Shown: positions 26,735-36,501, counted from the stretch's first letter. The stretch: DNA of 64,000 bases from Clostridium facile (GCF_014297275.1 NZ_JACOQK010000001.1:2604001-2668000), one strand, 5' to 3'. A program made the numbers and translations. The notes: generated from the letters alone by a model not told the origin.

Positions 26735-27382
26735 GTGAACAAAATAAAATTGAAAAAAGATTGTATTCCAAAACGGCTGTTAATGGTAGCTATGAGCGTG
26801 TTTTTTATGAGTTTAGGAATCACCTTATTGCAGCAATCCAACTTTGGGAACGACCCTTACAGTTGTTTAGGGTTTGGGGTAAGTGGAACGACAGGGATTC
26901 CATTTGGTATTATTTTTATGTCAATGGAGTTTGTGTTTTTGATTTTTGTGCTATTTACTGACCGAAGCAAAATTGGTATTGGTACATTAGCAAACATGTT
27001 TTTAGTGGGAAACTTAGCGGATGTGATCCGTATTTTATATGAGATGGTATTTCCAACCCCAAGTTTACTGTGGATTCGTATTATTTTTATGATAATTGGG
27101 ATTATCGTACTTTCCTTTGGGGCATCTTTATATTTTACCGCTGATTTAGGGGTCGCTCCCTACGATGCTGTTGCGCCAATTTTAGGAAACCGTACACCAC
27201 TGGCCTTCCGTTGGTGGCGGGTGATTACAGATGTGCTTTGTGTCATCGGAGGATTCCTATTAGGTAGCGTAGTAGGGGTTGGGACTGTTATTACAGCGTT
27301 CTTTATGGGGCCATTGGTTCATTGGTTCAATGTTCATCTATCCGAGCCATTTCTACAACGTTCGCAGAAAAAGACGTTGTAG
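26735..27382 (+). CDS. YczE/YyaS-like integral membrane protein
   Basis: A 215-residue protein with about five to six hydrophobic helices. The two internal half-repeats are visible in LLQQSNFGNDPYSCLGFG and FTADLGVAPYDAVAPIL, the signature of the YczE/YyaS (YitT-related) family of unknown function. Translation probably starts at GTG 26735, with TAGGTGA about eight bases before. An intrinsic terminator lies just upstream, so the gene may rely on readthrough or on a promoter hidden in the terminator region. Confidence 0.78.
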   Translation: MNKIKLKKDCIPKRLLMVAMSVFFMSLGITLLQQSNFGNDPYSCLGFGVSGTTGIPFGIIFMSMEFVFLIFVLFTDRSKIGIGTLANMFLVGNLADVIRILYEMVFPTPSLLWIRIIFMIIGIIVLSFGASLYFTADLGVAPYDAVAPILGNRTPLAFRWWRVITDVLCVIGGFLLGSVVGVGTVITAFFMGPLVHWFNVHLSEPFLQRSQKKTL

Positions 27383-27428
27383 CTAAAATTTAAGATGATA
27401 TCCTTCTTTTTTTCTTGTGAAACGTGCA

Positions 27429-27458
27429 TTGAGTAACTGTGGAAAAGAATGTTATAAT
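27429..27458 (+). promoter_or_regulatory. Promoter of the HAD phosphatase gene
   Basis: TTGAGT and TATAAT are 18 bases apart, about 65 bases before the start codon. Confidence 0.6.
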
Positions 27459-27523
27459 AATTTACGTTTTCGGAAATGATTCCGATAATAAATAGATTGT
27501 TTTTTGCAAGAGGAAGAGAATTT

Positions 27524-28147
27524 ATGATCAACAGTGTAATATTTGATATTGATGGAACAATTACAGACACCGAGTATCCAGCAATGGAAGCATTGCGTAT
27601 CACATTGGAGCAGAAAGCAGGGTTACATTATACCCATGAACAGCTAAAAAAATATTTTGGAATTCCTTCTGCGGATACTTTGGTAGCGTTGAATGTACCC
27701 GACCCAGATGGCTCTATTGTGAAGAGCTGGAGTAGCTTGTTTTGCGAAATGGCGAAGGAACACACAAAAATATTTGATGAAATTGTTCCTATATTGGATA
27801 TTTTAAAAGCCAATAAAATTACATTAGGAGTCGTTACATCCAAAAATAAGATAGAATTTAACGAGAGTTTTGTCCCATTAGGGCTATGCGATTATTTTAA
27901 AGCATGTGTAGATTCTGAGATGACAGAGAAGCATAAGCCGTTTGCCGACCCGTTAAATAAATTTTTTGAATTGACAGGAGCGTTTAAACAGAACGCGCTG
28001 TACATTGGAGATAGTATTTTTGATTACCAGACAGCCCGTGCAGCTGGGGTGACATTTGCTTTGGCTGGCTGGGGATGTTGTAATCCAGAAGGTATTTTTC
28101 CGGATTACTATTTCCATCGTCCCACGGATTTGTTAAATTTATTATGA
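27524..28147 (+). CDS. HAD-superfamily phosphatase (phosphoglycolate/pyrophosphatase PpaX-like)
   Basis: A 207-residue haloacid-dehalogenase hydrolase with a small helical cap. Motif I is FDIDGTITDTEYPAMEAL (nucleophile Asp and the second Asp), motif II the Thr/Ser in VVTSKNK, motif III the Lys in KHKPFADPL and motif IV IGDSIFD. Members of this group remove phosphate from small molecules such as phosphoglycolate or pyrophosphate; the substrate cannot be read. The frame is open 16 codons further, but AGAGGAAG lies seven to eight bases before the ATG at 27524. It has its own promoter. Confidence 0.88.
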   Translation: MINSVIFDIDGTITDTEYPAMEALRITLEQKAGLHYTHEQLKKYFGIPSADTLVALNVPDPDGSIVKSWSSLFCEMAKEHTKIFDEIVPILDILKANKITLGVVTSKNKIEFNESFVPLGLCDYFKACVDSEMTEKHKPFADPLNKFFELTGAFKQNALYIGDSIFDYQTARAAGVTFALAGWGCCNPEGIFPDYYFHRPTDLLNLL

Positions 28148-28234
28148 TCTTAAAAGATAGATTGGATTTTTCTAGTATAGACAGGCTTCACAATAAAAAT
28201 AAAAAATAGGTTTGTATTTTTTTGTATTCTACTA

Positions 28235-28263
28235 TGGACTTTTCCTGTCAAATCAGGTATAAT
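28235..28263 (+). promoter_or_regulatory. Promoter of the pyrimidine operon
   Basis: TGGACT and TATAAT are 17 bases apart. Transcription from here would include the full PyrR attenuator. Confidence 0.6.
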
Positions 28264-28280
28264 AAGCAATAGTAACAATC

Positions 28281-28312
28281 ACCTTTAAGTTGGTTCAGAG
28301 AGGCTGACAAGG
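28281..28312 (+). promoter_or_regulatory. PyrR-binding hairpin (anti-antiterminator) in the pyr leader
   Basis: TTCAGAGAGGCT at 28294-28305 fits the conserved PyrR-binding loop (consensus ARUCCNGNGAGGYU), closed by CCTT/AAGG and GTT/GAC pairings. In the Firmicutes mechanism, PyrR with UMP holds this hairpin, which frees the downstream terminator and shuts the operon when pyrimidines are plentiful. Confidence 0.85.
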
Positions 28313-28380
28313 CGGTATTTATACATTGCTTTTACTCCCAGTTTTGTAGGGATACAATGGGCAAGCTATAACCGTAATGC

Positions 28381-28416
28381 AACCAAACTGCCAACTTGGC
28401 GGTTTGGTTTTTTTTA
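28381..28416 (+). terminator. Attenuator terminator of the pyr operon
   Basis: AACCAAACTGCCAA pairs with TTGGCGGTTTGGTT, followed by a run of T. It ends 48 bases before pyrR, downstream of the PyrR-binding hairpin, and is the regulated stop of the operon. Confidence 0.92.
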
Positions 28417-28463
28417 TGGAAAAGTGGCAGTTTGATAGATTTGCCGTATTCGGAGGATAGGAT

Positions 28464-28991
28464 ATGACCGAAAAAACCATTATTTTGGATGATAAATCCA
28501 TGGCAAGGGCGATTGCAAGAATGGCCTACCAGATTATTGAGCGCAATAAAGGGGTAGAGAACCTTACTATTGTAGGAATTTTTTCCCGTGGTGTGGAAAT
28601 TGCCCAGCGAATTGCGGAGCGGATCTGGGAAGTAGAACAAAAAAAAATACCAGTTGGTTTTTTGGATATTACACCGCACAGGGATGATATCCAGCCGGAT
28701 AGCAGTTACCAAGACCGTACAGATATCCCGTTTGGTTATACTGGCAAAACCGTAGTTTTGGTAGATGATGTAATGTACACTGGCAGAAGTGTTCGGGCGG
28801 CGATTGACGCATTGATGGAACATGGAAGGCCACAAAGTGTTCAACTGGCAGTGTTGATTGACCGTGGGCATCGGGAATTGCCTTTCCGTCCAGATTATAT
28901 TGGTAAAAATGTTCCGACCTCAAAAAATGAGCAGATTAAAGTGTCTGTGGTAGAACGGGATGGAATTGATAAAGTAGCAATTGTAGGCTAG
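28464..28991 (+). CDS. pyrR: Bifunctional pyr operon regulator / uracil phosphoribosyltransferase
   Basis: A 175-residue phosphoribosyltransferase-fold protein that binds the leader RNA of pyr operons when UMP is high and also has weak uracil phosphoribosyltransferase activity. The PRPP loop VVLVDDVMYTGRSVRAAIDAL, the GIFSRGVEIAQRIAERI segment and LIDRGHRELPFRPDYIGKNVPTS are typical. CGGAGG lies eight bases before the start. It is the first gene of pyrR-pyrC-pyrF-carA-carB-pyrK-pyrD and so regulates its own synthesis through the attenuator just upstream. Confidence 0.97.
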   Translation: MTEKTIILDDKSMARAIARMAYQIIERNKGVENLTIVGIFSRGVEIAQRIAERIWEVEQKKIPVGFLDITPHRDDIQPDSSYQDRTDIPFGYTGKTVVLVDDVMYTGRSVRAAIDALMEHGRPQSVQLAVLIDRGHRELPFRPDYIGKNVPTSKNEQIKVSVVERDGIDKVAIVG

Positions 28992-29000
28992 GAGGGCTTC

Positions 29001-30263
29001 ATGAGTATTTTACTCAAAAATGGAAATGTAGTGGGAAGCCAAATGGTATCCCAACAAAATATTTTAGTAGAAAATGGAGTAATCGCCTATTTAGGGAAAG
29101 ATACCCCTGAGGCAGATAAAGTAATAGATTTGAATGGGTTAACTGTACTGCCGGGATTGATTGATATGCATGTACATTTACGTGACCCTGGTTTTACCCA
29201 TAAGGAAGATATTCACACAGGCTGTTTGGCTGCGGCGGCAGGAGGGGTTACTTCTATTGCGTGTATGCCAAATACCAACCCGGTTACCGATAGTGTAGAA
29301 GTACTGGAGTATATTTTAGATAAGGCAAAAGACGCTCCAGCACGGGTATATCCAGTAGCTAGCATTACCGAAGGATTAAAAGGAGACCAGCTTACCGATA
29401 TGAAACGGTTGATACAGGCTGGTGCGGTTGCTTTTTCTGATGATGGTAGGCCGGTGGAAAACGCGGCATTTTTACAGCAGGCTATGATGGAAGCGGAACG
29501 CCTTGGAGTGAAAGTCATCTCCCATTGTGAGGATTTGAATATTATCAATGGAGGCATTATCAATAAAGGCGTTGTGTCGGAGAAATTAGGGTTGCCAGGG
29601 ATGGATCGGACCTCTGAGGACAGCATTACAGCAAGGGAAATCGCTATTGCTGCCGCAACAGATACTTCTATCCACATTGCCCATGTTAGTACGGAAGGCT
29701 CTGTTGCGCTAATTCGGGATGCGAAACGCCGTGGTGTCAAAGTGACAGCGGAAACTTGTCCTCATTATTTTATTTTGACGGAGAGCAAATTATTAAAAAA
29801 AGATGCGGACTACCGTATGAATCCACCTTTGAGGGAAGAACGGGACCGTCTAGCTGTGTTAGAAGGGGTGTTGGATGGTACTTTGGATTGTATCGTAACA
29901 GACCATGCCCCTCATACAGCAGAAGAAAAAGCGGATTTTGTCAAGGCTCCAAACGGTGTTGTAGGACTGGAAACCTCATTGGCAGCAAGCTTAACCGCTT
30001 TGTATCATACTGGTATGTTGAGTCTTGTGGAGTTGGCAAATAAAATGTCCAGGACGCCGGCCAAAATCTTAGGGATTCCAGGTGGAAAAATAGCGGTTGG
30101 AAAACCAGCGGATCTGGCTATTGTGGATTTGGATGAGGAGTGGACGGTATATCCAGAATTACTCCATTCCAAATCAAAGAATACTGTATTTAAAGGTAGA
30201 AGTTTCCGTGGTAGGGTAAAAATGACCATGTGCCGTGGAGAAATCGTGTATGATATTTTATAA
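29001..30263 (+). CDS. pyrC: Dihydroorotase
   Basis: A 420-residue class I dihydroorotase that closes carbamoyl aspartate to dihydroorotate. The zinc ligands HVHLRDPG near residue 60, the HCED and HIAHVST segments, the CPHYF motif, and VTDHAPHT with the catalytic Asp are present. Length fits the Firmicutes type. It follows pyrR by nine bases with AGGAGG as ribosome binding site. pyrB, which encodes the preceding enzyme, is usually between them but is absent here. Confidence 0.96.
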   Translation: MSILLKNGNVVGSQMVSQQNILVENGVIAYLGKDTPEADKVIDLNGLTVLPGLIDMHVHLRDPGFTHKEDIHTGCLAAAAGGVTSIACMPNTNPVTDSVEVLEYILDKAKDAPARVYPVASITEGLKGDQLTDMKRLIQAGAVAFSDDGRPVENAAFLQQAMMEAERLGVKVISHCEDLNIINGGIINKGVVSEKLGLPGMDRTSEDSITAREIAIAAATDTSIHIAHVSTEGSVALIRDAKRRGVKVTAETCPHYFILTESKLLKKDADYRMNPPLREERDRLAVLEGVLDGTLDCIVTDHAPHTAEEKADFVKAPNGVVGLETSLAASLTALYHTGMLSLVELANKMSRTPAKILGIPGGKIAVGKPADLAIVDLDEEWTVYPELLHSKSKNTVFKGRSFRGRVKMTMCRGEIVYDIL

Positions 30264-30283
30264 AGAAAGTGAGAATGTAAGCT

Positions 30284-31198
30284 ATGTCTATGGATCGCCT
30301 GATTGAACGAATTATTGAGTTGAAAAACCCAACAGTAGCGGGATTGGACCCAAAACTGGATTATATTCCAGATTTCATTAAAGAATATGTGGTAGCGGAA
30401 TACGGCAACACCATGCAGGCTGCTGCAAAAGCATTGTTCCATTTTAATAAAGGGCTGATTAAAGCGTTGTGCGATGTTGTTCCTGCGATCAAACCACAGT
30501 GTGCTTACTATGAAATGTACGGGTTTTATGGTATGGAAGCATTGCACGACACCATTGCCTATGCTAAGGAAAACGGTATGTATGTCATCACGGATGGAAA
30601 ACGGAATGACATTGGAACCACCATGCAAGCATATGCCACTGCACATTTAGGAGAAACCCAACTGTTTGATGGTAAAAAAGCTGCGGCATTTGATGGTGAT
30701 GCGTTGACAGTGAATGGATACCTAGGCAGCGATGGAATCAAACCACTATTGGATATTTGTAAAACCTATGATAAAGGAATTTTTGCTTTGGTGAAAACCT
30801 CCAATCCATCTTCTGGGGAATTGCAGGACAGATTACTGGATGGCAAACCTGTTTATGAAGTGATGGGCGAAATGTGTGAGCAATGGGGAGAAGAACAGCG
30901 CGGAAAATATGGCTACAGCTCAGTAGGCGCAGTAGTAGGCGCTACTTATCCGGAACAACTGACCACATTGCGTGAAAAATTGCCGCACACCTTTTTCCTA
31001 GTACCTGGTTATGGAGCCCAGGGTGGCGGAGCAAAAGATGTTGCCGGCGCATTTAAAGATGGTATTGGCGCGGTAGTAAACAGCTCCCGTGGTATTATGT
31101 GTGCTTATCAGAAAATGGGAATGGACGGCAGGGATTATGCCCAGGCTGCCCGTTTGGAAGCAATCCGTATGCGGGATGACATTAACAGTGTATTATAA
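30284..31198 (+). CDS. pyrF: Orotidine 5'-phosphate decarboxylase, long (type 2) form
   Basis: A 304-residue decarboxylase that makes UMP from OMP. The catalytic DGKRNDIGTTMQAYA segment (Lys and Asp of the charged network) and GYGAQGG near the C terminus are diagnostic. The extra length compared with the common 240-residue PyrF, and GLDPKLDYIPDFI at the N terminus, place it in the type 2 group. Translation may begin at the ATG at 30284 or two codons later; the ribosome binding site (GTGAGAATG) is weak. Confidence 0.95.
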   Translation: MSMDRLIERIIELKNPTVAGLDPKLDYIPDFIKEYVVAEYGNTMQAAAKALFHFNKGLIKALCDVVPAIKPQCAYYEMYGFYGMEALHDTIAYAKENGMYVITDGKRNDIGTTMQAYATAHLGETQLFDGKKAAAFDGDALTVNGYLGSDGIKPLLDICKTYDKGIFALVKTSNPSSGELQDRLLDGKPVYEVMGEMCEQWGEEQRGKYGYSSVGAVVGATYPEQLTTLREKLPHTFFLVPGYGAQGGGAKDVAGAFKDGIGAVVNSSRGIMCAYQKMGMDGRDYAQAARLEAIRMRDDINSVL

Positions 31199-31242
31199 AT
31201 AATTATTTTGGGGATAGAACAGGATTGATTTAGGAGGTAACT

Positions 31243-32394
31243 ATGTTAGAACATACCAAAAAAGCGTATTTGTTGCTGAGCGATGGTACCTTGTTTGAGG
31301 GATACAGCTTTGGGGCAACAGGCACAACTATTGGTGAGGTTGTGTTTACTACAGGTATGACCGGCTATGGGGAAACTTTAACCGACCCAAGCTATTATGG
31401 CCAGATTGTAACGCAGACCTTTCCTCTGATTGGAAACTACGGCGTCAACCAGATGGACCACGAAAGTGACCGCATTTACCTAAAAGGATATATTGTACGG
31501 GAGTGGTGTGACCAGCCATCCAATTTCCGCTGTGAAGGGGATATCAATACTTTTCTACAGCAACAGGGTGTAATTGGAATTTACGGCATTGATACCCGTA
31601 GCTTAACTAGAAAGATCCGCGAATTTGGTGTTATGAACGGCATGGTAACCACCGAGCCAATTACAGATAAAGAAGCAGCGTTAAAGCAAATCCGTGAATT
31701 TGAAATCACTGATGCGGTAAAATCTGTTTCCGGCAAACAGATTGTTGATTTTGTAGACAATATTTCGGATAAAATGACAGCGGTATTGCCTTCCACCAAA
31801 CCAAATACCAATAACAATTTCCATATTGTATTGTTTGATTTTGGATATAAATATAATATTGCAAGATGCCTGGCAAGAAGGAATTGTAAAGTTACCGTTG
31901 TTCCATACAATACTACTGCAGAACAGGTGAAGGAATTGAACCCGGATGGCATTATGCTCTCTAATGGACCAGGTAACCCAGCGGAAAATGTGGAAGTAAT
32001 TGAGACTATCCGAGAGTTAGTAAAAATGCAGATTCCGATATTCGGTATTTGTCTGGGGCATCAGTTAATGGCACTGGCAAATGGCGCAAGAACTGAAAAA
32101 TTAAAGTACGGCCATCGTGGTTCCAACCAGCCAGTAATAGATTTGAATATTGACCAGACATTGGTAACCAGCCAAAACCATGGTTATGCCGTTGTAGGGG
32201 ACAGCATTCCAGAAGGTGTTGGCAGAGTGAGCCATGTAAACGCAAATGATGGAACCTGTGAAGGGGTTGAATATTTTAACGCTCCAGCCTTTACAGTACA
32301 GTTCCACCCAGAGGCAAGAGGGGGTCCACTGGATACTGATTATTTGTTTGACCGTTTTATGAAATTGATCGAAGACCACAAAAGGAATCAATAA
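31243..32394 (+). CDS. carA: Carbamoyl-phosphate synthase, glutamine amidotransferase (small) subunit
   Basis: A 383-residue subunit that frees ammonia from glutamine and channels it to CarB. An N-terminal CPSase small-chain domain (TGMTGYGETLTDPSYYGQIV) is followed by a class I amidotransferase domain with nucleophile C270 in FGICLGHQ and H355/E357 in QFHPEA. AGGAGG precedes the start. It is followed by carB after 62 bases that show no strong hairpin. In this operon it supplies pyrimidine synthesis; whether another copy serves arginine is unknown. Confidence 0.97.
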   Translation: MLEHTKKAYLLLSDGTLFEGYSFGATGTTIGEVVFTTGMTGYGETLTDPSYYGQIVTQTFPLIGNYGVNQMDHESDRIYLKGYIVREWCDQPSNFRCEGDINTFLQQQGVIGIYGIDTRSLTRKIREFGVMNGMVTTEPITDKEAALKQIREFEITDAVKSVSGKQIVDFVDNISDKMTAVLPSTKPNTNNNFHIVLFDFGYKYNIARCLARRNCKVTVVPYNTTAEQVKELNPDGIMLSNGPGNPAENVEVIETIRELVKMQIPIFGICLGHQLMALANGARTEKLKYGHRGSNQPVIDLNIDQTLVTSQNHGYAVVGDSIPEGVGRVSHVNANDGTCEGVEYFNAPAFTVQFHPEARGGPLDTDYLFDRFMKLIEDHKRNQ

Positions 32395-32456
32395 TCAACC
32401 GAAAAACGAGTAGGACAAGCGGGCTACCGCAGTAAGATGAATTAGGAGGTTCACTC

Positions 32457-35400
32457 ATGCCGTTAAGACAGGATATTAAAAAAGTACTTGTAATCGGTTC
32501 TGGTCCAATTATCATTGGGCAGGCCGCTGAATTTGACTATGCAGGCGCACAGGCGTGTACTGCTTTAAAAGAAGAAGGCTTGGAAGTTGTATTGATCAAC
32601 TCTAACCCTGCTACGATTATGACGGATAAGGCAATGGCAGACCATATTTATATTGAGCCATTGACATTGGAATCCGTAAAACGGATCATTGAAATTGAAA
32701 AACCGGACAGCCTTTTGTCCACTTTAGGCGGACAGACTGGCTTGACCCTTTCCATGCAGTTGGCAAAGGATGGATTTTTGGATAAGCACAATGTAAAACT
32801 GTTGGGCGCAAACCCGGAAACCATTGATAAAGCGGAGGACCGCCAGGAATTTAAGGATACTATGGAGAAAATCGGACAGCCTTGTATCCCTTCCAAAGTA
32901 GTGGAAAATCTGGAGGATGCAAAGGCATTTGCCCATGAAATTGGCCTACCAGTAATTATCCGTCCAGCATTTACTTTGGGCGGTACAGGGGGCGGTATTG
33001 CGGAAACATTTGAGGAATTTGAAGAAATCGCCACAAACGGACTTCGCCTTTCCCCAATTACCCAAATCCTGGTGGAAAAATGCATCAGCGGTTGGAAAGA
33101 AATTGAATTTGAAGTAATCCGTGACTCCAAATCCAATGTAATCACCGTCTGCTCCATGGAAAATGTGGACCCAGTTGGGGTACATACTGGGGACAGTATT
33201 GTCGTTGCCCCTGCGTTGACTTTGAGTGACCGTGAATACCAGATGCTTCGTACTGCGGCATTGGATATCATCAATGAGTTGAAAGTAGAAGGCGGCTGTA
33301 ACTGCCAGTTTGCTCTGCACCCAGAAAGCTTTGACTATGCGGTAATTGAGGTAAACCCACGTGTATCCCGTTCTTCCGCATTGGCTTCTAAAGCAACCGG
33401 TTATCCAATCGCAAAAGTGGCAACCAAAATTGCCATTGGATATACATTAGATGAAATCGTGAACCAGGTTACCGGTTCCACCTATGCTTGCTTTGAACCA
33501 GCATTGGATTATGTGGTAGTAAAATTCCCAAAATGGCCATTTGATAAATTTGTTTATGCTAAGAGAAAATTGGGAACCCAGATGAAAGCTACTGGGGAAG
33601 TCATGAGTATTGGTACCACATTTGAGCAGGCAATGATGAAATCCGTCCGTGGGATTGAATTGGGACTGGATACATTGGATCTGCCAGAGTATCAGGATAA
33701 GACAGACGCAGAAATCGAAGAGTTATTATCCCAAGTAGATGACCGCCGTATTTTTGTGGTTTACCAGGCAGTAAAACGGGGAATTCCATTTGAACGGATT
33801 CATGAGATTACAATGTTTGACGAATGGTTCCTGGCAAAATTGAAAAATATCGCGCAAATTGAGGAGATGCTGGAACATCAGGAATTAACTGATGAACTCT
33901 ATGCCCGTGCGAAGGATTTTGGCTTCCTGGACAGCACCATTGAACGTCTATCCGGACAGAAAATCCAAAATAAAAAGACTGCTGTTTATAAAATGGTTGA
34001 TACCTGTGCCGCTGAATTTAAGGCGCAAACACCGTATTTCTATTCCACCTATGATGAGGAAAATGAAGCGGAACAGTTTATTGAACGTACCAATACTGGT
34101 AAGAAGAAAGTAATTGTATTTGGCTCCGGTCCAATTCGCATTGGGCAGGGTATCGAGTTTGACTACTGTTCGGTACACTGTGTGTGGACGCTGAAAGAAT
34201 TGGGTTATGAGGCAATTATCTGCAACAATAACCCAGAAACTGTTTCCACTGACTATAACACAGGTGACCGCCTGTACTTCGACCCAGTTTATATTGAGGA
34301 TGTAGCCAATATTATTGCCACCGAAAAACCTTATGGCGTTGTGGTTCAGTTTGGCGGACAAACAGCCATTAAACTGACTAAAAAATTGCAGGAAATGGGT
34401 GTGCCAATTCTGGGGACTTCTGCCGACAGCATTGACGCTGCGGAAGATAGGGAACGTTTTGATGAAGTATTGGAGAAATGTGGAATCCCACGTCCAGCTG
34501 GTGAAACGGTATTTACAACGGAAGAAGCGTTGGCTTCTGCTGACCGTTTGGGCTATCCTGTGCTGCTCCGTCCTTCCTATGTATTGGGTGGACAAAATAT
34601 GATCATTGCCCATTCTGACAAGGATATTATCGAATACATGGCGATTATTACTTCCCATGAAATTGAAAACCCTGTTTTGGTAGATAAATACATGATGGGC
34701 GTTGAAGTGGAAGTTGACGCTATCTGTGATGGAGAGGATTTCCTGATTCCAGGTATTATGGAACATATTGAACGTGCTGGAGTTCACTCTGGGGACTCGA
34801 TTTCTGTCTATCCCGCACAGAACTTGTCTAAATCCATTCAGGAAACCATTATTGATTACACCCGTAAACTGGCTCTGGAATTAAAGGTATACGGTTTGTT
34901 AAATATCCAATATGTGGTATATAACGGTCAGGTATATGTCATTGAGGTAAACCCACGTTCTTCCAGAACGGTTCCATATATCAGTAAAGTAACCAATGTT
35001 CCAATGGTGGATTTAGCAACCAAAATTATGTTTGGCGCTAAATTAAAAGATTTGGGTTATGGTACAGGATTATATCCAGTAGGGGATTACGTAGCTGTAA
35101 AAGTTCCAGTATTCAGTTTTGAGAAACTGCACAATGTGGATATTCAGTTGGGGCCTGAAATGAAATCCACCGGTGAAGTTTTGGGGATTGCGAAAACCTT
35201 TGAAGACGCCCTGTTAAAAGGTCTGATTGCCGCTGGCTATGAAATGGGCGACAGACAGGACAAAAAAGGTGTGTTTATCACAGTACGTGACAGCGACAAA
35301 CAGGAAATTGTGGATGTAGCGGAAAAATTCGCGGATATGGGATACACCCTTTACGCTACCGCTGGAACTGCTAGCAGATTGAACAACAATATGATCCCAA

Positions 35401-35660
35401 CAAACGTGGTGAAAAAGATCCATGAGGATCCAGAACATAATACCATGAAATTGATTGAAAGCGGTAAAATTGATTATGTGATTTCCACCTCCGCAAAAGG
35501 TAGGATTCCAGCACGGGATAGTGTAAAAATCCGCCGTAAAACAGTGGAATTATCCATCCCATGTTTGACTTCCTTGGATACCGCCAATGCGCTGGCTGAC
35601 TGTCTGGCTACTCACCGCACCATCCAAGATGTGGAAATGGTTGATATCACAAAAATTTAG
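32457..35660 (+). CDS. carB: Carbamoyl-phosphate synthase large subunit
   Basis: A 1067-residue enzyme that builds carbamoyl phosphate from bicarbonate, ammonia and two ATP. Two homologous ATP-grasp halves are plain: SGPIIIGQAAEFDYAG at about 14-29 and SGPIRIGQGIEFDYCS at about 557-572, with IEVNPRVSRSSALASKATGYPIAKV and IEVNPRSSRTVPYISKVTNVP as matching metal-site segments. The C-terminal MGS-type allosteric domain (about 930-1060) binds UMP/IMP in relatives. Length is standard. The minus strand carries a long chance frame here, which is a shadow. Confidence 0.98.
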   Translation: MPLRQDIKKVLVIGSGPIIIGQAAEFDYAGAQACTALKEEGLEVVLINSNPATIMTDKAMADHIYIEPLTLESVKRIIEIEKPDSLLSTLGGQTGLTLSMQLAKDGFLDKHNVKLLGANPETIDKAEDRQEFKDTMEKIGQPCIPSKVVENLEDAKAFAHEIGLPVIIRPAFTLGGTGGGIAETFEEFEEIATNGLRLSPITQILVEKCISGWKEIEFEVIRDSKSNVITVCSMENVDPVGVHTGDSIVVAPALTLSDREYQMLRTAALDIINELKVEGGCNCQFALHPESFDYAVIEVNPRVSRSSALASKATGYPIAKVATKIAIGYTLDEIVNQVTGSTYACFEPALDYVVVKFPKWPFDKFVYAKRKLGTQMKATGEVMSIGTTFEQAMMKSVRGIELGLDTLDLPEYQDKTDAEIEELLSQVDDRRIFVVYQAVKRGIPFERIHEITMFDEWFLAKLKNIAQIEEMLEHQELTDELYARAKDFGFLDSTIERLSGQKIQNKKTAVYKMVDTCAAEFKAQTPYFYSTYDEENEAEQFIERTNTGKKKVIVFGSGPIRIGQGIEFDYCSVHCVWTLKELGYEAIICNNNPETVSTDYNTGDRLYFDPVYIEDVANIIATEKPYGVVVQFGGQTAIKLTKKLQEMGVPILGTSADSIDAAEDRERFDEVLEKCGIPRPAGETVFTTEEALASADRLGYPVLLRPSYVLGGQNMIIAHSDKDIIEYMAIITSHEIENPVLVDKYMMGVEVEVDAICDGEDFLIPGIMEHIERAGVHSGDSISVYPAQNLSKSIQETIIDYTRKLALELKVYGLLNIQYVVYNGQVYVIEVNPRSSRTVPYISKVTNVPMVDLATKIMFGAKLKDLGYGTGLYPVGDYVAVKVPVFSFEKLHNVDIQLGPEMKSTGEVLGIAKTFEDALLKGLIAAGYEMGDRQDKKGVFITVRDSDKQEIVDVAEKFADMGYTLYATAGTASRLNNNMIPTNVVKKIHEDPEHNTMKLIESGKIDYVISTSAKGRIPARDSVKIRRKTVELSIPCLTSLDTANALADCLATHRTIQDVEMVDITKI

Positions 35661-35684
35661 CCTTGTTACGTAAGGCGAAAACCA

Positions 35685-35719
35685 GATTGCACCATGTGGA
35701 ATTTTCGCATGGTGCAATC
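35685..35719 (+). other. Intercistronic hairpin between carB and pyrK
   Basis: GATTGCACCATG pairs perfectly (12 bp) with CATGGTGCAATC across an 11-base loop. No T run follows, so it is not an ordinary terminator. A smaller CCTT/AAGG hairpin precedes it. A role in mRNA stability or processing is possible. Confidence 0.6.
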
Positions 35720-35742
35720 GTACTATCTGAATAGGAGGCCGT

Positions 35743-36501
35743 ATGAAAACAGGAAAATATTTGGTTTTAAAAAAAGAAAACCTGGCGAAAAATACCTATA
35801 GCCTGTGGATTGAGTGCCCAGAAGTAGCACAGGAAGCACAGGCAGGCCAGTTTGTACATGTAAAAGTGGAAGGCTTTAGTCTACGCCGCCCAATCTCTAT
35901 CTGTGAAGTGACAGAAAAGGCAATCCGCATTGTATTTGATGTTCGTGGAGAAGGTACAGAAGCAATGACGAGGATAAACCAAGGGGATATGATTGACTTA
36001 TTGGCTCCTTTGGGCCATGGGTTTACCTTGTTGGAACCAGAGAAACCAATTGTTGTATTAGGGGGAGGAATCGGCGTTTCACCAATGTTGGAAGTGGCAA
36101 AACACTATGGAACACAAGCCAAAGCGATTATTGGATTCCAAACTGCCTCCAAAGTGATTTTAAAGGAAGATTTCACCCAATATGGCGCTGATGTGACTGT
36201 GTGTACTGATGACGGGACAATGGGCGTTCATGGTTTTGTAACCCAGGCATTGGAAGAACATTTAAAACAGAGTACCCCTGCAATGATTTATGCTTGTGGA
36301 CCCAAACTCATGTTAAAGGGGATTGTGGAGATGGCAAAACAGCACAACATTCCATGCGAGGTTTCTTTGGAAGAACGGATGGCATGCGGTGTAGGAGCCT
36401 GTCTTGTATGCCAGTGTAAACTAGTGAAAAATGGGGAAGAGTTCAGTGCTCATGTTTGTAAAGATGGCCCTGTGTTCCCGGCAGAGGAGGTGCAGTTCTA
36501 A
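35743..36501 (+). CDS. pyrK: Dihydroorotate dehydrogenase B, electron transfer subunit
   Basis: A 252-residue FAD/[2Fe-2S] subunit that passes electrons from the PyrD flavin to NAD. A flavin-binding beta-barrel (FSLRRPISICEV is the FAD motif), an NAD-binding domain (VVLGGGIGVSPMLEVAKH) and a C-terminal cluster domain with ERMACGVGACLVCQCK plus a later Cys in HVCKDGPVF are visible. GGAGG precedes the start. Its stop overlaps the pyrD start as TAATG, so the two subunits are made in a coupled fashion. Confidence 0.96.
   Translation: MKTGKYLVLKKENLAKNTYSLWIECPEVAQEAQAGQFVHVKVEGFSLRRPISICEVTEKAIRIVFDVRGEGTEAMTRINQGDMIDLLAPLGHGFTLLEPEKPIVVLGGGIGVSPMLEVAKHYGTQAKAIIGFQTASKVILKEDFTQYGADVTVCTDDGTMGVHGFVTQALEEHLKQSTPAMIYACGPKLMLKGIVEMAKQHNIPCEVSLEERMACGVGACLVCQCKLVKNGEEFSAHVCKDGPVFPAEEVQF

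Noticed and set aside
33948..34787. 279-codon open frame on the minus strand inside carB
   Set aside because: It lies fully antisense to a highly conserved gene, has no ribosome binding site and its translation resembles no family.
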